A DNA stretch of 64,000 bases from Anthopleura xanthogrammica. Taxonomy: Eukaryota; Cnidaria; Anthozoa; Actiniaria; Actiniidae. The stretch is from assembly GCA_964019055.1 (NCBI GenBank), contig OZ025206.1, positions 6,544,117 through 6,608,116 of the forward strand. The letters run 5' to 3'. The notes under the pieces are model-generated. The model searched no databases. It was given only the letters and a program-made list of their open reading frames with translations, and had not been told where the DNA came from. Position 1 is the first letter of the stretch. Each line of letters begins with the position of its first letter. Positions 34,762-46,745 of this stretch are shown in pieces. A program made the position numbers and the translations under genes.

Positions 34762-36190
34762 GACGCTGGAATGGCCAGATTTAAATTGCGTTATATTTCA
34801 ATCATTGTGTATGTCCAAGAGCCGCCGATTTATATCTCTTTCATGAGGAGAATTACTATCATCGCCCTTTCGGGAGCCTAATGATGCTGGATATTGCTTA
34901 TACATTAAGCACTCTTACAAATCTATCATGAGTTTATGGCTTTGGCACCAGTCTCTTCTCGGCTACTATTCCCCTTCCTTTCGGTTCGGAGATGGGATTA
35001 TACTACGAAGAGCCCCAGACTTCGCGCAGCTCCTGGATCACCTTGAACTCAGTGAAATGGTCCATAAGTGTTATCACTTGCGAGATATTTGACTGAGCAG
35101 ATTAAATGGAGACTCTTTGCTCCTGAAATCAAAGTAAGTGAATGAAAGTAGATTGTCAGTACATAGTTAACGTTATGATTAATATATGAATACAAAGAGG
35201 CTAATCCAAAAATGTAGCATCCCTTCAAGGATTATTTTTCCTTTCTTGGTATTTTTATCGAATGATTAATAGCTTCTGAAACATCTTAGATAGCGTCACG
35301 AACGAAAAAAAAAACATTTATTGCTTCTGCCCGCATTTTCTGTTCTCTGCCTTTTCTATTTTTCCAAAACCTAAGATGAAAATCTAAGATATTAACTTGA
35401 ACGTTTTTGGCAACTAGTTACGTTCTATCGACCATCAATCGGAATCGATTCAAAAGTTTTGATTTCCGGTGTTTTTCAAAAACAGCCAAATTATGTTTCT
35501 TTGAAAGTTTCCGTTTTAAAATTGAAAGGAAAAAGACAGATTTTAACTGCTGTAAGCTACATTGCTAAAATTATTAAAACTTTAAGCTTTCTTGAGTTCT
35601 TCGAACAAGTATTGAGAAACAAATGCCACGAGAAACACAAAACTGAAAGATATTTTAGAAATCATTAACCAAGTTGCTTCGGAGCTATAATCTGTTATTT
35701 GAGATCCATGAAAAGTTTTCCTAATTGTTTTTCAAGGAAAAACCAATGCATATGACAGATAGAAAAGAAAGAATCATAAATTATTTTCAAAAAGGATTGG
35801 TATATCTATATATTCTGTGAGGTACAGCTTAAAAGGTCAGCGGAGAAGTATCGGAAATAGTATATTAACCTTCAAATGCTTTTAACCTGAAAAAATACCG
35901 GCATCTGTTATCGCCCATCCCGTCCCGTATCCCGCAAGAAATTCGGGATCGTTTAAAGCCATATTGAGTCAGTACTTAAGTTAAAAACGTCTGTAATTAA
36001 TTATAGCATAGAAACGAAAGAATTCTGAAGAAGGAACGCAGAAAGAAAGCTTTATGAAAAGTGAAGACCATGTGGGGTGAGCAATCGTGTCACTATGTTG
36101 GCCTGTCATAACCACGAATTTTGGCCATAATTTATAAACATAATATTTGGATTAGCCCATACTTGCACCTATGGTGCTCGTTTCTTTTTT

Positions 36191-36371
36191 GGCAGGTCAT
36201 TAATCATAGAAAAAGGCAGGGAATATATATCCTCCGTAATTGCCGACAATGTGTCTCCACAAAAATCCGAACCACTCTGTATAGACCAATTGAATTGCGA
36301 ACAGGCGCAACACGATCCTGGCGACAAACGTCGTATCGGTACGCCTCCTGCCTCAGCCATTAATCATTCGG
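36191..36371 (+). promoter_or_regulatory. Conserved upstream element of gene C
   Basis: A block about 695 to 515 bases before the gene C ATG that is alignable to a block at the same distance from the gene D ATG. Shared sub-motifs in order are TGGCAGGTCATTAATC (36190), CTCCACAAA (36255), a CTCT-AT-GACCAAT-GATT-like segment (36275-36295) and CCATTAATCA (36357). The spacing from first to last is 166 bases here and 175 at gene D. There is no open frame linking it to the gene. An ancestral enhancer kept after gene duplication is the best explanation. Confidence 0.65.
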
Positions 36372-36768
36372 CGCAGAGAACCTGACAAGAATTGACTGAT
36401 CAATGTAGTAGACATAACGAGGTCAGCTAACCTGTCTGAAATCGTTATCCCGAGTACTATCAAAATGAGTGTCATTATGTGTACCGTTAACATTGCTCCC
36501 AGTTAGAAAGGTCGAAGTGCACCAGGAACTTGCATTTTTATTCTTCTCGCTGAAATAAAGTATACATTTTCCATTCCGCATGCATATCAACATATTGAGG
36601 CAATTTTATATGAAAAATAAATAAAAAATAAGGAATTGCTTTTGACACATCAAATAATGCAACAAAAGTTTGGAAATATTGCGAGGTCATGGTTAAAATA
36701 GAAACCTTAGGCAACTAGTGCAAAAAAGAGTTGGCAATTTTTGATACTAGTACTTTTCTTGGTTTTTC

Positions 36769-36868
36769 TATTGGTCAAAGCCCTGTCACATGATCAAATT
36801 GCGGGTACTAGTTGCAAAGTTTATCAAGATTGAATTAGTTAATGATGTCGTCAATGATCCATAAATCA
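36769..36868 (+). promoter_or_regulatory. Proximal promoter of gene C
   Basis: ATTGGTC (36770) followed 17 bases later by CACATGATC (36787), then CATAAATCA (36860-36868) exactly 25 bases before the ATG. Gene D has ATTGG, CACGTGA and the identical CATAAATCA at the same 25-base distance. CATAAATCA could be a TATA-like or homeodomain/Cdx-like site, or part of the 5' leader. Confidence 0.5.
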
Positions 36869-36884
36869 AGACAGCGAGATAATC

Positions 36885-39235
36885 ATGGACTTTCCTAGCT
36901 CTTATCCGATTCCTGAGATCCTCTACCAACAAAGCGTGTCATCGTCGTCACAGCTGCAGTTGTCAAATGATTATCAACTCGCCACATCAAGTAGAACGTC
37001 TCATCATCTGCGTCCCCCTCCTTTAAATACCATTTCAACAAACGATCCTTCGAACTTCTACAACAGAGGCACCCAAGAATGGTCCTGGGATTACAATCAT
37101 GGTGCCAAGGCGAATGCACAAGTTCCCAGCTACTTGCTTCAGCCAATTTACCCTTGGATGAAAACTAAGAAAAGTGGAAGAGATGGAAACGGTGAGTGTT
37201 TAAATCAAAATCTATACCCAAAAACTCATGTTGTTGTTTTCCCATCTCAGTGAAAAGTCAAGAACTTTTTATTGTGTTTGACTCCTGCATAAGCATTTTG
37301 TCTCAAAACTGGCTTATCTTGAGTGCTCATGACCTCATCTATCGGTGAATGACATTGTTACTTCAATGTTAAACCAACATTGTCAGTCAGTTAGTTTGAT
37401 TTTCTCATACTAAATATTAAAACAAAACGTCTCGGTGTCTGGTAGATGACAGTGGTTAGTCTATCTTAGTGTAGGATGGATCCCGTAAGCCTATGTTGAC
37501 ATGCAAAGCCTTGCTGTGACAGTGTCAATTCTTAATCGGGACTAACGACAATACCTTGGCTTCAGATGATTAATGATTTTTCTGATACTTGGCTTGTGCG
37601 TGTGGTGTTTTGTATATAATGAACCAAAATTTGAATACAGAGTCGGCGAGCATTTGGTGAGCACTACATGAGAACTAAAAACTAACAATGGTGCTGGTGG
37701 CTAACGATTCTAGTGGGAAATATTCAGTGGTCAAGTTTCTTCATCTTGACACGATTCAAGTTCTAATTGTATCCTTGCATGGCTAACTAAAACAATCTAA
37801 CTATATCATGTATTTTAACATTATTGCAGCAAATTAACCTTGCACATTTTTTAATACAAAATGATGCCAAATTTAAGAGCTTTATTTTGGATATAGACAT
37901 CATTAGGGCATGGTGGAAATGCTTAATAGAAGCATGAAGCATGAGTTTGGTTTTTAATATGTCGGTTTGTAGAGCCAGTTTATAAAGAGAATTTAACTTT
38001 AGATATCTATTTTATCATTGAGTAACAAAACAATCGCATGGTTTGGCCATAAATTTGCATGGCCGCCTAACGTTTTCCCCTTTTCCAACCAGTCAAATAC
38101 TCTCAACCTGAGAGAACATTCGCAGTTAATAAGCCAATAAAATATGATTGCTGTGATTTGAGTTTTACTCTTTTAACTTTTTAAAACATGGTGCGTTAAG
38201 ACTTCGAGCAGTAAAGATAACTAACCACATCTTGCTAGAGTAAAGTACAAAATGTGCAATACAAACTAAAATTCGGTGCTAGATTTGACACCTTTACAAG
38301 TATATTTGAGCAGCGAATGATTGTTGTACAATCTAGTACACTAGAATTTATATTCTTTAAATCAGGGTTTTTAGCAGAAACCTTACTAACAGAAGTGTAG
38401 GAATCTTTGATAACTTTCGCTTAAATGTTCCTCTAAGGGGATCAAATTCTTAGGATAAATATAAGATGAGCTTTGGACCCCGAACAAGTTGTTTCTTTAT
38501 TTTTCATCTGTCGTTCATCTTTGTGTACATTATATACATGGTTGTAGTTTTCATTGCTTTTTGGCAATTTATTCATTGTAAAACTAGTTTTATAATTCTA
38601 AAACTTATGAATACAATAAACTACTAAGCTAAAGACTAAACTTAAGTTAGAGAATCATGTTATAGAAAGGCTAATTCAAATAGTAGTTTATTGATCCACC
38701 ATTTTGTAATGTTGTCACATTTGCAGCATTGGTAAGAAATGAAATTGACTTCTGATTTATTGATGTCTTTTGTTTTATATTAAAATATGTGTATTACTCA
38801 TGCTAATCTTTGATTCTTTTTGATTTTATAGAGAAAAAGAATTCTAAACGACACAGAACAAGCTACAACAACAAGCAACTTCTGGAGCTGGAGAAAGAGT
38901 TCCATTTTAACAAATACCTTTGCAGCACACGTAGAAATGAAATCGCAAAGTCAATGAATCTTACTGAGCGACAAATCAAAGTCTGGTTCCAAAACCGTCG
39001 AATGAAATGGAAAAAAGACGAAAAAGAAAAAGACCAGCAACAGACAAATAGATCTGAGTATTCTCAAGATGATATAGTTGACGAAGAGGAAGGGTACATT
39101 CTTCCAGATAGCTTTAGGAGCCTTCCTCGACTGCCTAGATTACCACCATTCGCTCCTCCTCGCCAGCCAAGTATATTCGACAACACTGAACAAAGACTTG
39201 CTGGTTCATACATAAACATGAATTATCCACCTTGA
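36885..39235 (+). CDS. Hox gene C: Anthox7/8-like homeodomain protein
   Basis: Exon 1 is 36885-37191 and exon 2 is 38832-39235, giving 236 residues. The donor AACG|GTGAGT leaves one base and the acceptor GATTTTATAG|AG completes Glu103; the intron is 1640 bases. The N-terminus ([13 protein letters not shown]...) is Ser/Gln/Tyr-rich. IYPWMKTKK places the PBC-binding hexapeptide at residues 89-92. The homeodomain (107-166) starts [12 protein letters not shown], has [14 protein letters not shown] in helix 2 and [15 protein letters not shown] in helix 3, with Gln50, Asn51 and Val47. The acidic, then Pro-rich tail ([22 protein letters not shown]) may be a transactivation or interaction segment. It shares 49 of 60 homeodomain residues with gene D, with which it forms a tandem pair. 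Best match by recall is the cnidarian Anthox7/8 (HoxC/D, Hox2-like) group. Nuclear DNA-binding role inferred from family. Confidence 0.95.
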
Positions 39236-39690
39236 GAATATAATGAGGTCAACCATTTGATCTAAAGAAACTTTATATTATTGACCGACAATGTTGCCCA
39301 AGTAACTGTCTAAAAGAATTATCCCAAACATTTTTGAACAAACACTTTTTTCTATATTTTAATTATGCATATTTGTTGTATATTCCGACTTCTTTCGCAT
39401 GCAATCTTTCTCTCTTTTTTGATGACATACCCAAGTATCACACTTAATAATTTAGGATAGGAGTTTATTAACACTAGCTTTTTAGTTAATTATTTTAAGA
39501 AGTGGTTTCCTATGGAGCTCTAGCATGTCCGACGTCCGTGCCAAAAATACTTGTATAGATTTAACACTCACTTGGCCATGTTGGCTTTCCGGCTGAATGG
39601 TCTGGTTGCAACACTTTCAATGTTCAAAAGACTAGCATGATAAATTAAAGTAATTTATAGCTGAGAATAAACGTTTTCTGTGAATGTAGA
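39236..39690 (+). other. Likely 3' untranslated region of gene C
   Basis: AT-rich sequence after the stop ends in an AATAAA signal at 39666-39671 followed by a TG-rich stretch (TTTTCTGTGAATG), a good candidate cleavage site. Confidence 0.45.
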
Positions 39691-42600
39691 AGCAAATAGA
39701 TCGAACACGACGTGCGGCATCTTTAAAGGTGAGCCATCGAATATTAATGCCCGCACGCTTCTGTCCTTTCAGCTCCAGCAGTTATAATTTGCATATAGAG
39801 AATAGCAAATAGCTCATCATACTCGGAATATGTTTAGTTCTCATCACGCTTTTCTAGAACTGACTAAACTCTTGTTACAGGCAAAACCTCATATTTATCT
39901 AGCCACTGTTATGAATGGTCCACTAAATCCCCAAATTTAAACCATTCATAAAACATGGCGTTCGTTTTAACTTTGCTAAAGAAAAAACCCCTGGAGGGGA
40001 AAATGGCCCCCAATATTTTGCTCAAAGAAATGTTACTTTATGATTGATACAAAAAGAGTGAGTACAACTGAAAAATTAGCGAAGCGTGCGCACTGAAATT
40101 CTCAGCGACCTTTAACTAATCTGTGTCAACCGTCGATCAGAATTTGCGGCTTCTCTTCACCCTTTATCTCAAGAGGCATGGCAAAGAAAATGGCGCATAA
40201 ACGGTATATACCCTTTCACTGTCGATACACTGTCGATGTTTTTCGAGTAATTTGAGTATCAGATCGAAGTATTTTTGTTAGTGAGAGTCCACGATCAAAC
40301 TTTTTCATGATTTTCGAGAAAGATGAACTTAGACCTCCCAGAACGAATGATGGAGGTAAATTGTGCCACTTAGAAAAGTCTATCGACAAGAAAGGATGAA
40401 ATTTTATCTCTGGTGGTCGAACTCCGACCCTGCGTCCTATCCAGCAACATGGACTGAAATCGTCTTAGAAAATAACTTTCTTCATCACTCAGCACTGATC
40501 TGCCTCGTGAAATATACTATTAAATGTATTAAGTTCAACAATATACGATCAGAAAAGGGGAATGTGAGAGATCATTAAAATATTAGAAGAAATACCCTTG
40601 ACAAGAAGAAGACAAATAGTCCTTCTTATCGTAGTCTTGTATCTGTAGGTGAATCAGGGTTACGTTTTGTTTTGTTGTGTTTTTGTAGGTTTGTTTTATT
40701 AATTTTTTGATCCAAATCTTTGGAAGTGCCCTGACACTGGTGGTATCATTCCCACCATTTCTTTCTTGACAATTTAGTAAATTTCCAAAGCGTTTGATCC
40801 TGATATCCTACCTCTTAAACAAGGTGAACTGACTCAACAAGAAAAGGTCAGAGTTTAGCTAAACGGTGAGAGAGGACTATGCATGCAAGTTTTTTCATGT
40901 CGAATCTTTAACTGAAATGTGTAATTAGCTCATCTGTAGAAGAAGAAAAATATATTCTAAGAGTCGTTCGCGCGCTTTTCAATGACTTGGTTTTCATAGC
41001 CGCCATCTTGGATGGATTTAGCCAAATATTTGTCACTAGTCTCTATTTCCTCCCGTCTCCCTGGTTATGTTAACCAATATGACCGCCATGTCTTTTGAGA
41101 TTTCTGACTTTCTTGAGAATGATTGAAACCACTTATAATGCCTAGATGCATGTAAAAGTTAAAGAAATTACCATGAATGGCCCACATATTCAACATCTTT
41201 CAAAATTTATTTTATTTATAACTGATATAGGAAACGCTAAAATTTCAGCTATTTCAATTGGTTTGCTTCAGTCGTCGTGTTCCTAGACGAAACTTAGCTT
41301 AATTGCTAAAAAAGGACCACTTCATAAGCAACCCCAACTTTTTACTTCTATATATCTAAAAACAAATTAGACCGCGTCTTTAAGAAATGGCGACTGCCTG
41401 CTGTTGACAGGCGGTTCTTTTGATAAATTATTCGTTTTAGTTGTTTCTAAAGTGAATTAAATATTATTGGAAATGAATACAATGAGTTTCTTAACAGTTT
41501 TAATATGCATTAATTAACAAGCGAAAAATCATTTTTTTCCCAGAGTTATATTGTAACCAATACAGTTTTTTTAAATGTCTATAAATAAGAAAGCGTTTCT
41601 TTAATTATTTTTTGCATAAATAGCCTTTTTTCAAAAATGGTGGCCCCAAATTAAATGAGTTAAAATTGAACTGAATGAAAAACCAATACCAGCACTAGAA
41701 AGAGCACCTTCACTTAAGTAACCCTACGAAGATTCATTCTGTCAGATATTATATCGGCTGAATAAACTTAAGTTGAAAAATTGACAAATTTGCAGACGTT
41801 TGTATGACTGGGGATATGATGAAGGTTTACTCAGTCAGGACTCTTTTTACTTCTCATGATCACTCCTTTGAAAAAAAACTGAAAACTGGTGTTTTCTTGT
41901 TGGTCGTTAACACTGCGGATGTCGCGTCAGGTTGTTTATTATCAGAGTAGTGAAAATAAGTAGATCATGAAACAGCTCTTTATATATTTCCACTATTAAG
42001 TTAATGAAAATGGGTGTCAAAGCATTAGGATGTTTGTAGATCTACCATCATTCATTTTCAAAAGTGTTACATACTTCATATTACTAATAGAAAAGTATGA
42101 AACTGAGGTATTTTTTTCAGCATTAGCTTAACATTGTCTTAAACAGCAATATAAAATGAGATGGTATATTGTAGGTCTCGAATATAACTCCTGCAATTCA
42201 AGTTGAATACCCTCCATGAAATATGTAGACAATAATTTGCTCATGGTCCAAGAATGGTCCATGCAATTCCTGATGGTGCGTTGATGCTTGCAGTCAGTCG
42301 AGGACGCTCAATTTCAAATATCCACTGATTGATTTTATTTCCATCAGTAGATAATTGAAATAGAGAGACCGAGGCAATACCTTTCTGCATGTACTGCAAG
42401 GCCTACTCGCATTAATTTAGGAGTCCTCTACATATTCAACTGATACACTGTATAAAGTCATTGTGGTCTCACGGCAGCCATGCATGTTGAGGGGCATGAA
42501 CAATGCCGGCAATGTTTTTGAATGACAAGAGATTTCATTTACCATAGAAAACTTTTTTACCCTACGGTAATGACAGAGCTGCAGTAAAACTTCTCCATAT

Positions 42601-43593
42601 ATCCTTTACATATTAAGACAAGCAGAATTGTATACTAAATAATGCATAAACTGAATCATGCCAGGCTGAACCAGGCATTAATGTACTCAGTTAGGAGAGT
42701 TCATGCCAGTTTTAGCGTTCTTATTCCAAAACAAGGTTATATTTACAAAAAGGAGCTGAATTATACACATAATATTACATGAACAGTATCGTGAGACTGA
42801 TCAACACCCTCATGTGCTATCAGTTCTAATGTTCTTGTTCAGTACACTATCGATATTACAGTACTTATCTCGATGGACTAGCTCCTTATTACTTATGCCA
42901 TTTGAATACATTGATGCTCCACATTAGGAGTCTGAAAAATTTGAAGGTGCCAAATACAGCTATATTTAATATTGAACTCAATATCATAACAACATCGTAA
43001 CGTACAATATAAAAAAGAGGATGTTTTGACAAAATATGGTTGCTTAAACATAACTTGAAAAGTTCAGGTGCGCCAAGGTGTTATATTCCAAAATTTGGTA
43101 GGAGCTTATAATTACCTTTACCAATGTGGACCTCAATATATTTGATATTGATCACAATATTATGAAAATATAATGTATGATAAATTAGAGGTGGTACTAC
43201 AAATGGTGTTTACTAAATAATATTTATATATACATGATTTAGTCAGCCGGTAAGGTCTAGAAACTCATAAGTTCTATTCATTCAAAACTTCGGTACAAAC
43301 TTTACTTTACGAGGAGGACATTATTTCACAGCAAAATAGGATTTTTTTTCTCCGGGAAATTTAAGAATTTTATCTGTATTTTTCAGCCAGCTCATCTAAA
43401 GCTTAAGTAAAGTGGTTTCAAATTTAAATGACCATACAACTTTGTTGATAAAGCAAGTCGCAACATTGGAAAGCGATATAGCTATGATTGAAATTGCGCA
43501 TCAATGATATTCTAACGAAAGGCAAAGTTAAAGAAAAGTAGACATAGCTAGTTTGTCTTCCCAAGCTTAAAACCTTTGGTTATACTGATTGTA

Positions 43594-43855
43594 ACACTTG
43601 ACGAAAAATTGGATTGACTCATTTCGCTTGGTGCAAATGTGGTGCAAATATAGAAAAAAAAACATATAGTAAACTTAAAGCAAAGAGAGTGAATACCACA
43701 TTTGCCTATGGGTGAAAATATGATAAAGCAAATGTGTTATTCACTAGCTTTGCTTTAAGTTTACAAATATATGTGTGTTTTTTTCTATATTTGCACCACA
43801 TTTGCACCGAGCGAAGATGAGTGAATCCAATTTTTTGTCCAGTGTAAATTCAGTG
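43594..43855. mobile_element. Foldback/MITE with ~110-base inverted arms
   Basis: Left end ACACTTGACGAAAAATTGG and right end CCAATTTTTTGTCCAGTGT are near-perfect inverses. The arms continue through GGTGCAAATGTGGTGCAAAT, TATAGAAAAAAA and GTAAACTTAAAGCAAAG to a short centre. No coding capacity and no clear target duplication. Confidence 0.75.
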
Positions 43856-44163
43856 TAACAGCACTAAAGCAAAATAACATTAAACAACTGAGCTAGAATA
43901 CACTAGGATTCTCTAAAACAAATTTAAACACTGTTCTCTGGCAAACCCTGACAAAGCGTTTAACATAAAATTTTCGTAGTTTTACTAATTAAGGAGGCTA
44001 TGATGAAAAAATTAGCAACAAAGTAAAACTGTAAAAATAGGCAGGCAAAACATTTTACATGCGAAACACCTGAAAAACGATTAGTCTATTCTTTTTCAGT
44101 TAGTTTGTTCATGTGGTCCTCGCATGAAAATCACAGTTGTAAAAACAATTAACATTACACTGT

Positions 44164-45420
44164 TTGTTGGTTTAGGTATTTGACCGGAGGTCGCTAAATG
44201 GTCTAAACACCGATATTTTTTGTCTATTCACATGTGGAGTAATTGACGGACAATGACAAATTGCTGGACAGTGACTTACACAGCTTTAAAATATGGTCCC
44301 TTTTATACTCAGTAGGGTTACATCTTCAATTAGAAACACATTGAAATGTGTTACTTGATTAAAATCAGTTGTATAGAAAAAACTTTAAATCTTCAAATTT
44401 AATCGATACCCTGGACATTATGGTGTGCTGTATTACTAACCACTCATATAATAAGGATAAAATTTTAAAAAGTTCTAATGGTTGTAAAAAAAGACTTTCA
44501 TTATAGATATTAAGATGCGGCGAAAAAAATATATGTTTTTCAAAAGCGCAAAAATTATTAAACACTGAAAACTTAAAAACAAACGTACATCATGTACAAA
44601 CTCTTTGTATTCTTTCGTTGTATTACATGAAAAACCTTCAAACTTTCAAATTTTATCGATACCCTGGACCTTATGGTGTGCTGAATTAGATAGAATTGAT
44701 AATATGATAGAACGTTGTAATGGAAAGTTATAAATTTTACGTACTTGAATAAGATAATGAGAAGAAAAGATAAGATTTTCAAAATTTTAGAAAATTTACT
44801 CAAAGACAATACAGACGGTACGCTTTATTCTTGTATCCTAGACATGAAAAAGGCAGTTGAAAATCTAATTACATTTTCATTTAGTTATCGGACCAGAGGT
44901 CGTTAAATGGTTTAAATACCGATATTTTTGTCTGTTCACATGTGGAGTAACTCAGCTGACGGCCAATGTCGACAAATTGACTGCACCTCTATACGATCTG
45001 GTCCCTTCCATACTCAGTAGGGTTGACTCATTAATGAGAGACACATTAATCAGCCAGTTGTAAAGGGAAAATACCTTCAAATCTTCAAATTATATCGATG
45101 ACATATACAATAGCTGTCCACTGAAATGCATGAGGATAACATTAAAAAAAAAACGTTCCAGTTTTTTAGTGGTAATGAATATATTATAGAAAGTTGTAAA
45201 AAATAAACTGGCAAATTATAAATTTTACATAGCAGCATGATTAAGATGCAGAGAAAAAAGATATGATTTTCAAAAGCGTAGAAATAAAACACTGTAAACT
45301 TTACTCAAATATACTACAAATGGTTTATTCATTTGGTCTACACATAAAATAAAAAACGCAGTTGAGAAAACAATTACATGTTTATTTGGTTATTTGGACA
45401 GAGATCTTTAAGTGGCATAT
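44164..45420. repeat. Degenerate long-unit tandem repeat, two to three copies
   Basis: Copies begin with a GGTTATTTGGACCGGAGGTCG-like segment at about 44171, 44884 and 45390 (last truncated). Shared segments are AAATGGT-TAAA-ACCGATATTTTTG, TTCACATGTGGAGTAA, GGTCCCTT-ATACTCAGTAGGGTT and CTTCAAAT-TTATCGAT. A sub-unit with TTTATCGATACCCTGGAC, then TTATGGTGTGCTG, appears at about 44400 and again at 44655. Divergence is substantial and period lengths differ (about 710 and 505). Confidence 0.65.
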
Positions 45421-45500
45421 AGACCCTTTGCGGCACGCCGGAATGCAGCTCAATTTGGAGGACAAAACAATAGATTTCCAACTCTCAGGAGATTGAGGGA
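45418..45500. mobile_element. AGACCCCTTGC-family MITE, truncated copy
   Basis: Begins ATAGACCCTTTGCGGCACG and runs through GCAGCTCAATTTGGAGGACA and CTCTCAGGAGATTGA, then stops. The right half is missing. Confidence 0.65.
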
Positions 45501-45540
45501 TTCATCAGTGCAAGGAGTTAAAAAACATGGGCTGACTTTT

Positions 45541-45678
45541 AATAGACCCCTTGCACGTAACGTCAAAGCAGCTCAATTTGGAGGACAAAGCAAAATAATT
45601 TCAATCTCCTGAGAATTGGAAGCTATTGTTTTGTCCTCCAAATTGAGCCGCATTCCAACGTGCTGCAAGGGGTCTATT
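45541..45678. mobile_element. AGACCCCTTGC-family MITE, complete copy
   Basis: The best-preserved member: left end AATAGACCCCTTGCACGTAA, right end GTGCTGCAAGGGGTCTATT. The arms contain CAGCTCAATTTGGAGGACAA and its inverse TTGTCCTCCAAATTGAGC. About 138 bases, no coding capacity. Confidence 0.8.
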
Positions 45679-46201
45679 GCAAATAGTTCTGCATCAGATT
45701 CACATCAGTAAAACCGCTAGTTTTTTCTGGTGATTGCGCACTCGATGCGCAAGCTTCCTTTTTCCCCTGTGTCTGCTGAGGGGCTATGTAGCTTGCGAGT
45801 GTGCACGTATTGCTTTTTATCATTTTCGTAACGGCCTTATGAATAGGAGTGTAGGACTGAATTTGCATCGACATCAAAACGTTTCGCCACGTCGCGTTAA
45901 TCTCCAATCCCTTGCGCTACGAGTCCTCTAGTCATCATTTGAACTTTGGAAATCCGAATATCAGACTACGTGTTATCACCAATGAATGGCACGCGATAGG
46001 TCTGAAAGGGTTAAGTCTGTTAGGTTTCGAATTCATTCTTAATGAATATTGTGGTGAACTGTGCTGAGATGCAAAAGTATTTGCCTTAGGGATCCCAGCA
46101 CCAAAGTAAAGCACTTCTGTGAGTAAAATGAGCGGGAAAAGGGGTAAGGCATAAAGCATCCACCCACACAGGGAGAGATCAAAGATAAGGAACGGACGAC
46201 G

Positions 46202-46688
46202 ATCCATCCATCTATCCATCCATCCAACCATCCATCCATCCATTCATTCTTTCTTACTTTCATTCATCCATTCATTCATTCGTTCATCCATCCATCCATT
46301 CATTCATTCTGAATGCATTCATTCATTCGTTCATTCATTCGTTCATTCGTTCGTTCATTCGTTCGTTCATTCGTTCGTTCGTTCATTCATTCATTCATTC
46401 ATTCATTCATTCGTTCATTCGTTCGTTCATTCATTCGTTCATTCGTTCGTTCATTCGTTCGTTCATTCATTCGTTCATTCATTCGTTCATTCGTTCGTTC
46501 ATTCGTTCGTTCATTCGTTCGTTCGTTCGTTCATTCATTTATTCATTCATTCATTCGTTCGTTCATTTATTCATTTATTCATTTATTCATTTATTCATTT
46601 ATTCATTTATTCATTTATTCATTTATTCATTTATTCATTTATTCATTTATTCATTTATTCATTTATTCATTTATTCATTCAGTCAGTC

Positions 46689-46719
<31 letters not shown>

Positions 46720-46745
46720 AAAAAAGACAGACAGACAGACATACA
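46202..46745. repeat. Compound tetranucleotide array
   Basis: ATCC/ATTC repeats (46202-46310), then a long mixture of ATTC and GTTC units (46315-46560), then ATTTATTC octamers (46563-46678), then AGAC/ACAG repeats (46690-46745). Most units differ from their neighbour by one substitution, suggesting successive expansion of variants. Open frames here are repeat artefacts. Confidence 0.93.

Larger units (their letters stand above)
21721..36180. other. Long gene-poor region between genes B and C
   Basis: No gene is recognised in about 14 kb, though short open frames are common. From about 21.7 to 27.6 kb I see only AT-rich DNA without clear repeats. From 27.6 to 34.8 kb there are nested foldbacks (27626-27925), a poly-C tract (about 28575-28591), a SINE-like fragment on the minus strand (29560-29720), a foldback at 31190-31396, two MITE copies and a 93-bp minisatellite. 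From 34.8 to 36.2 kb nothing stands out. No homeobox or hexapeptide exon with a valid donor was found here. Confidence 0.5.
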
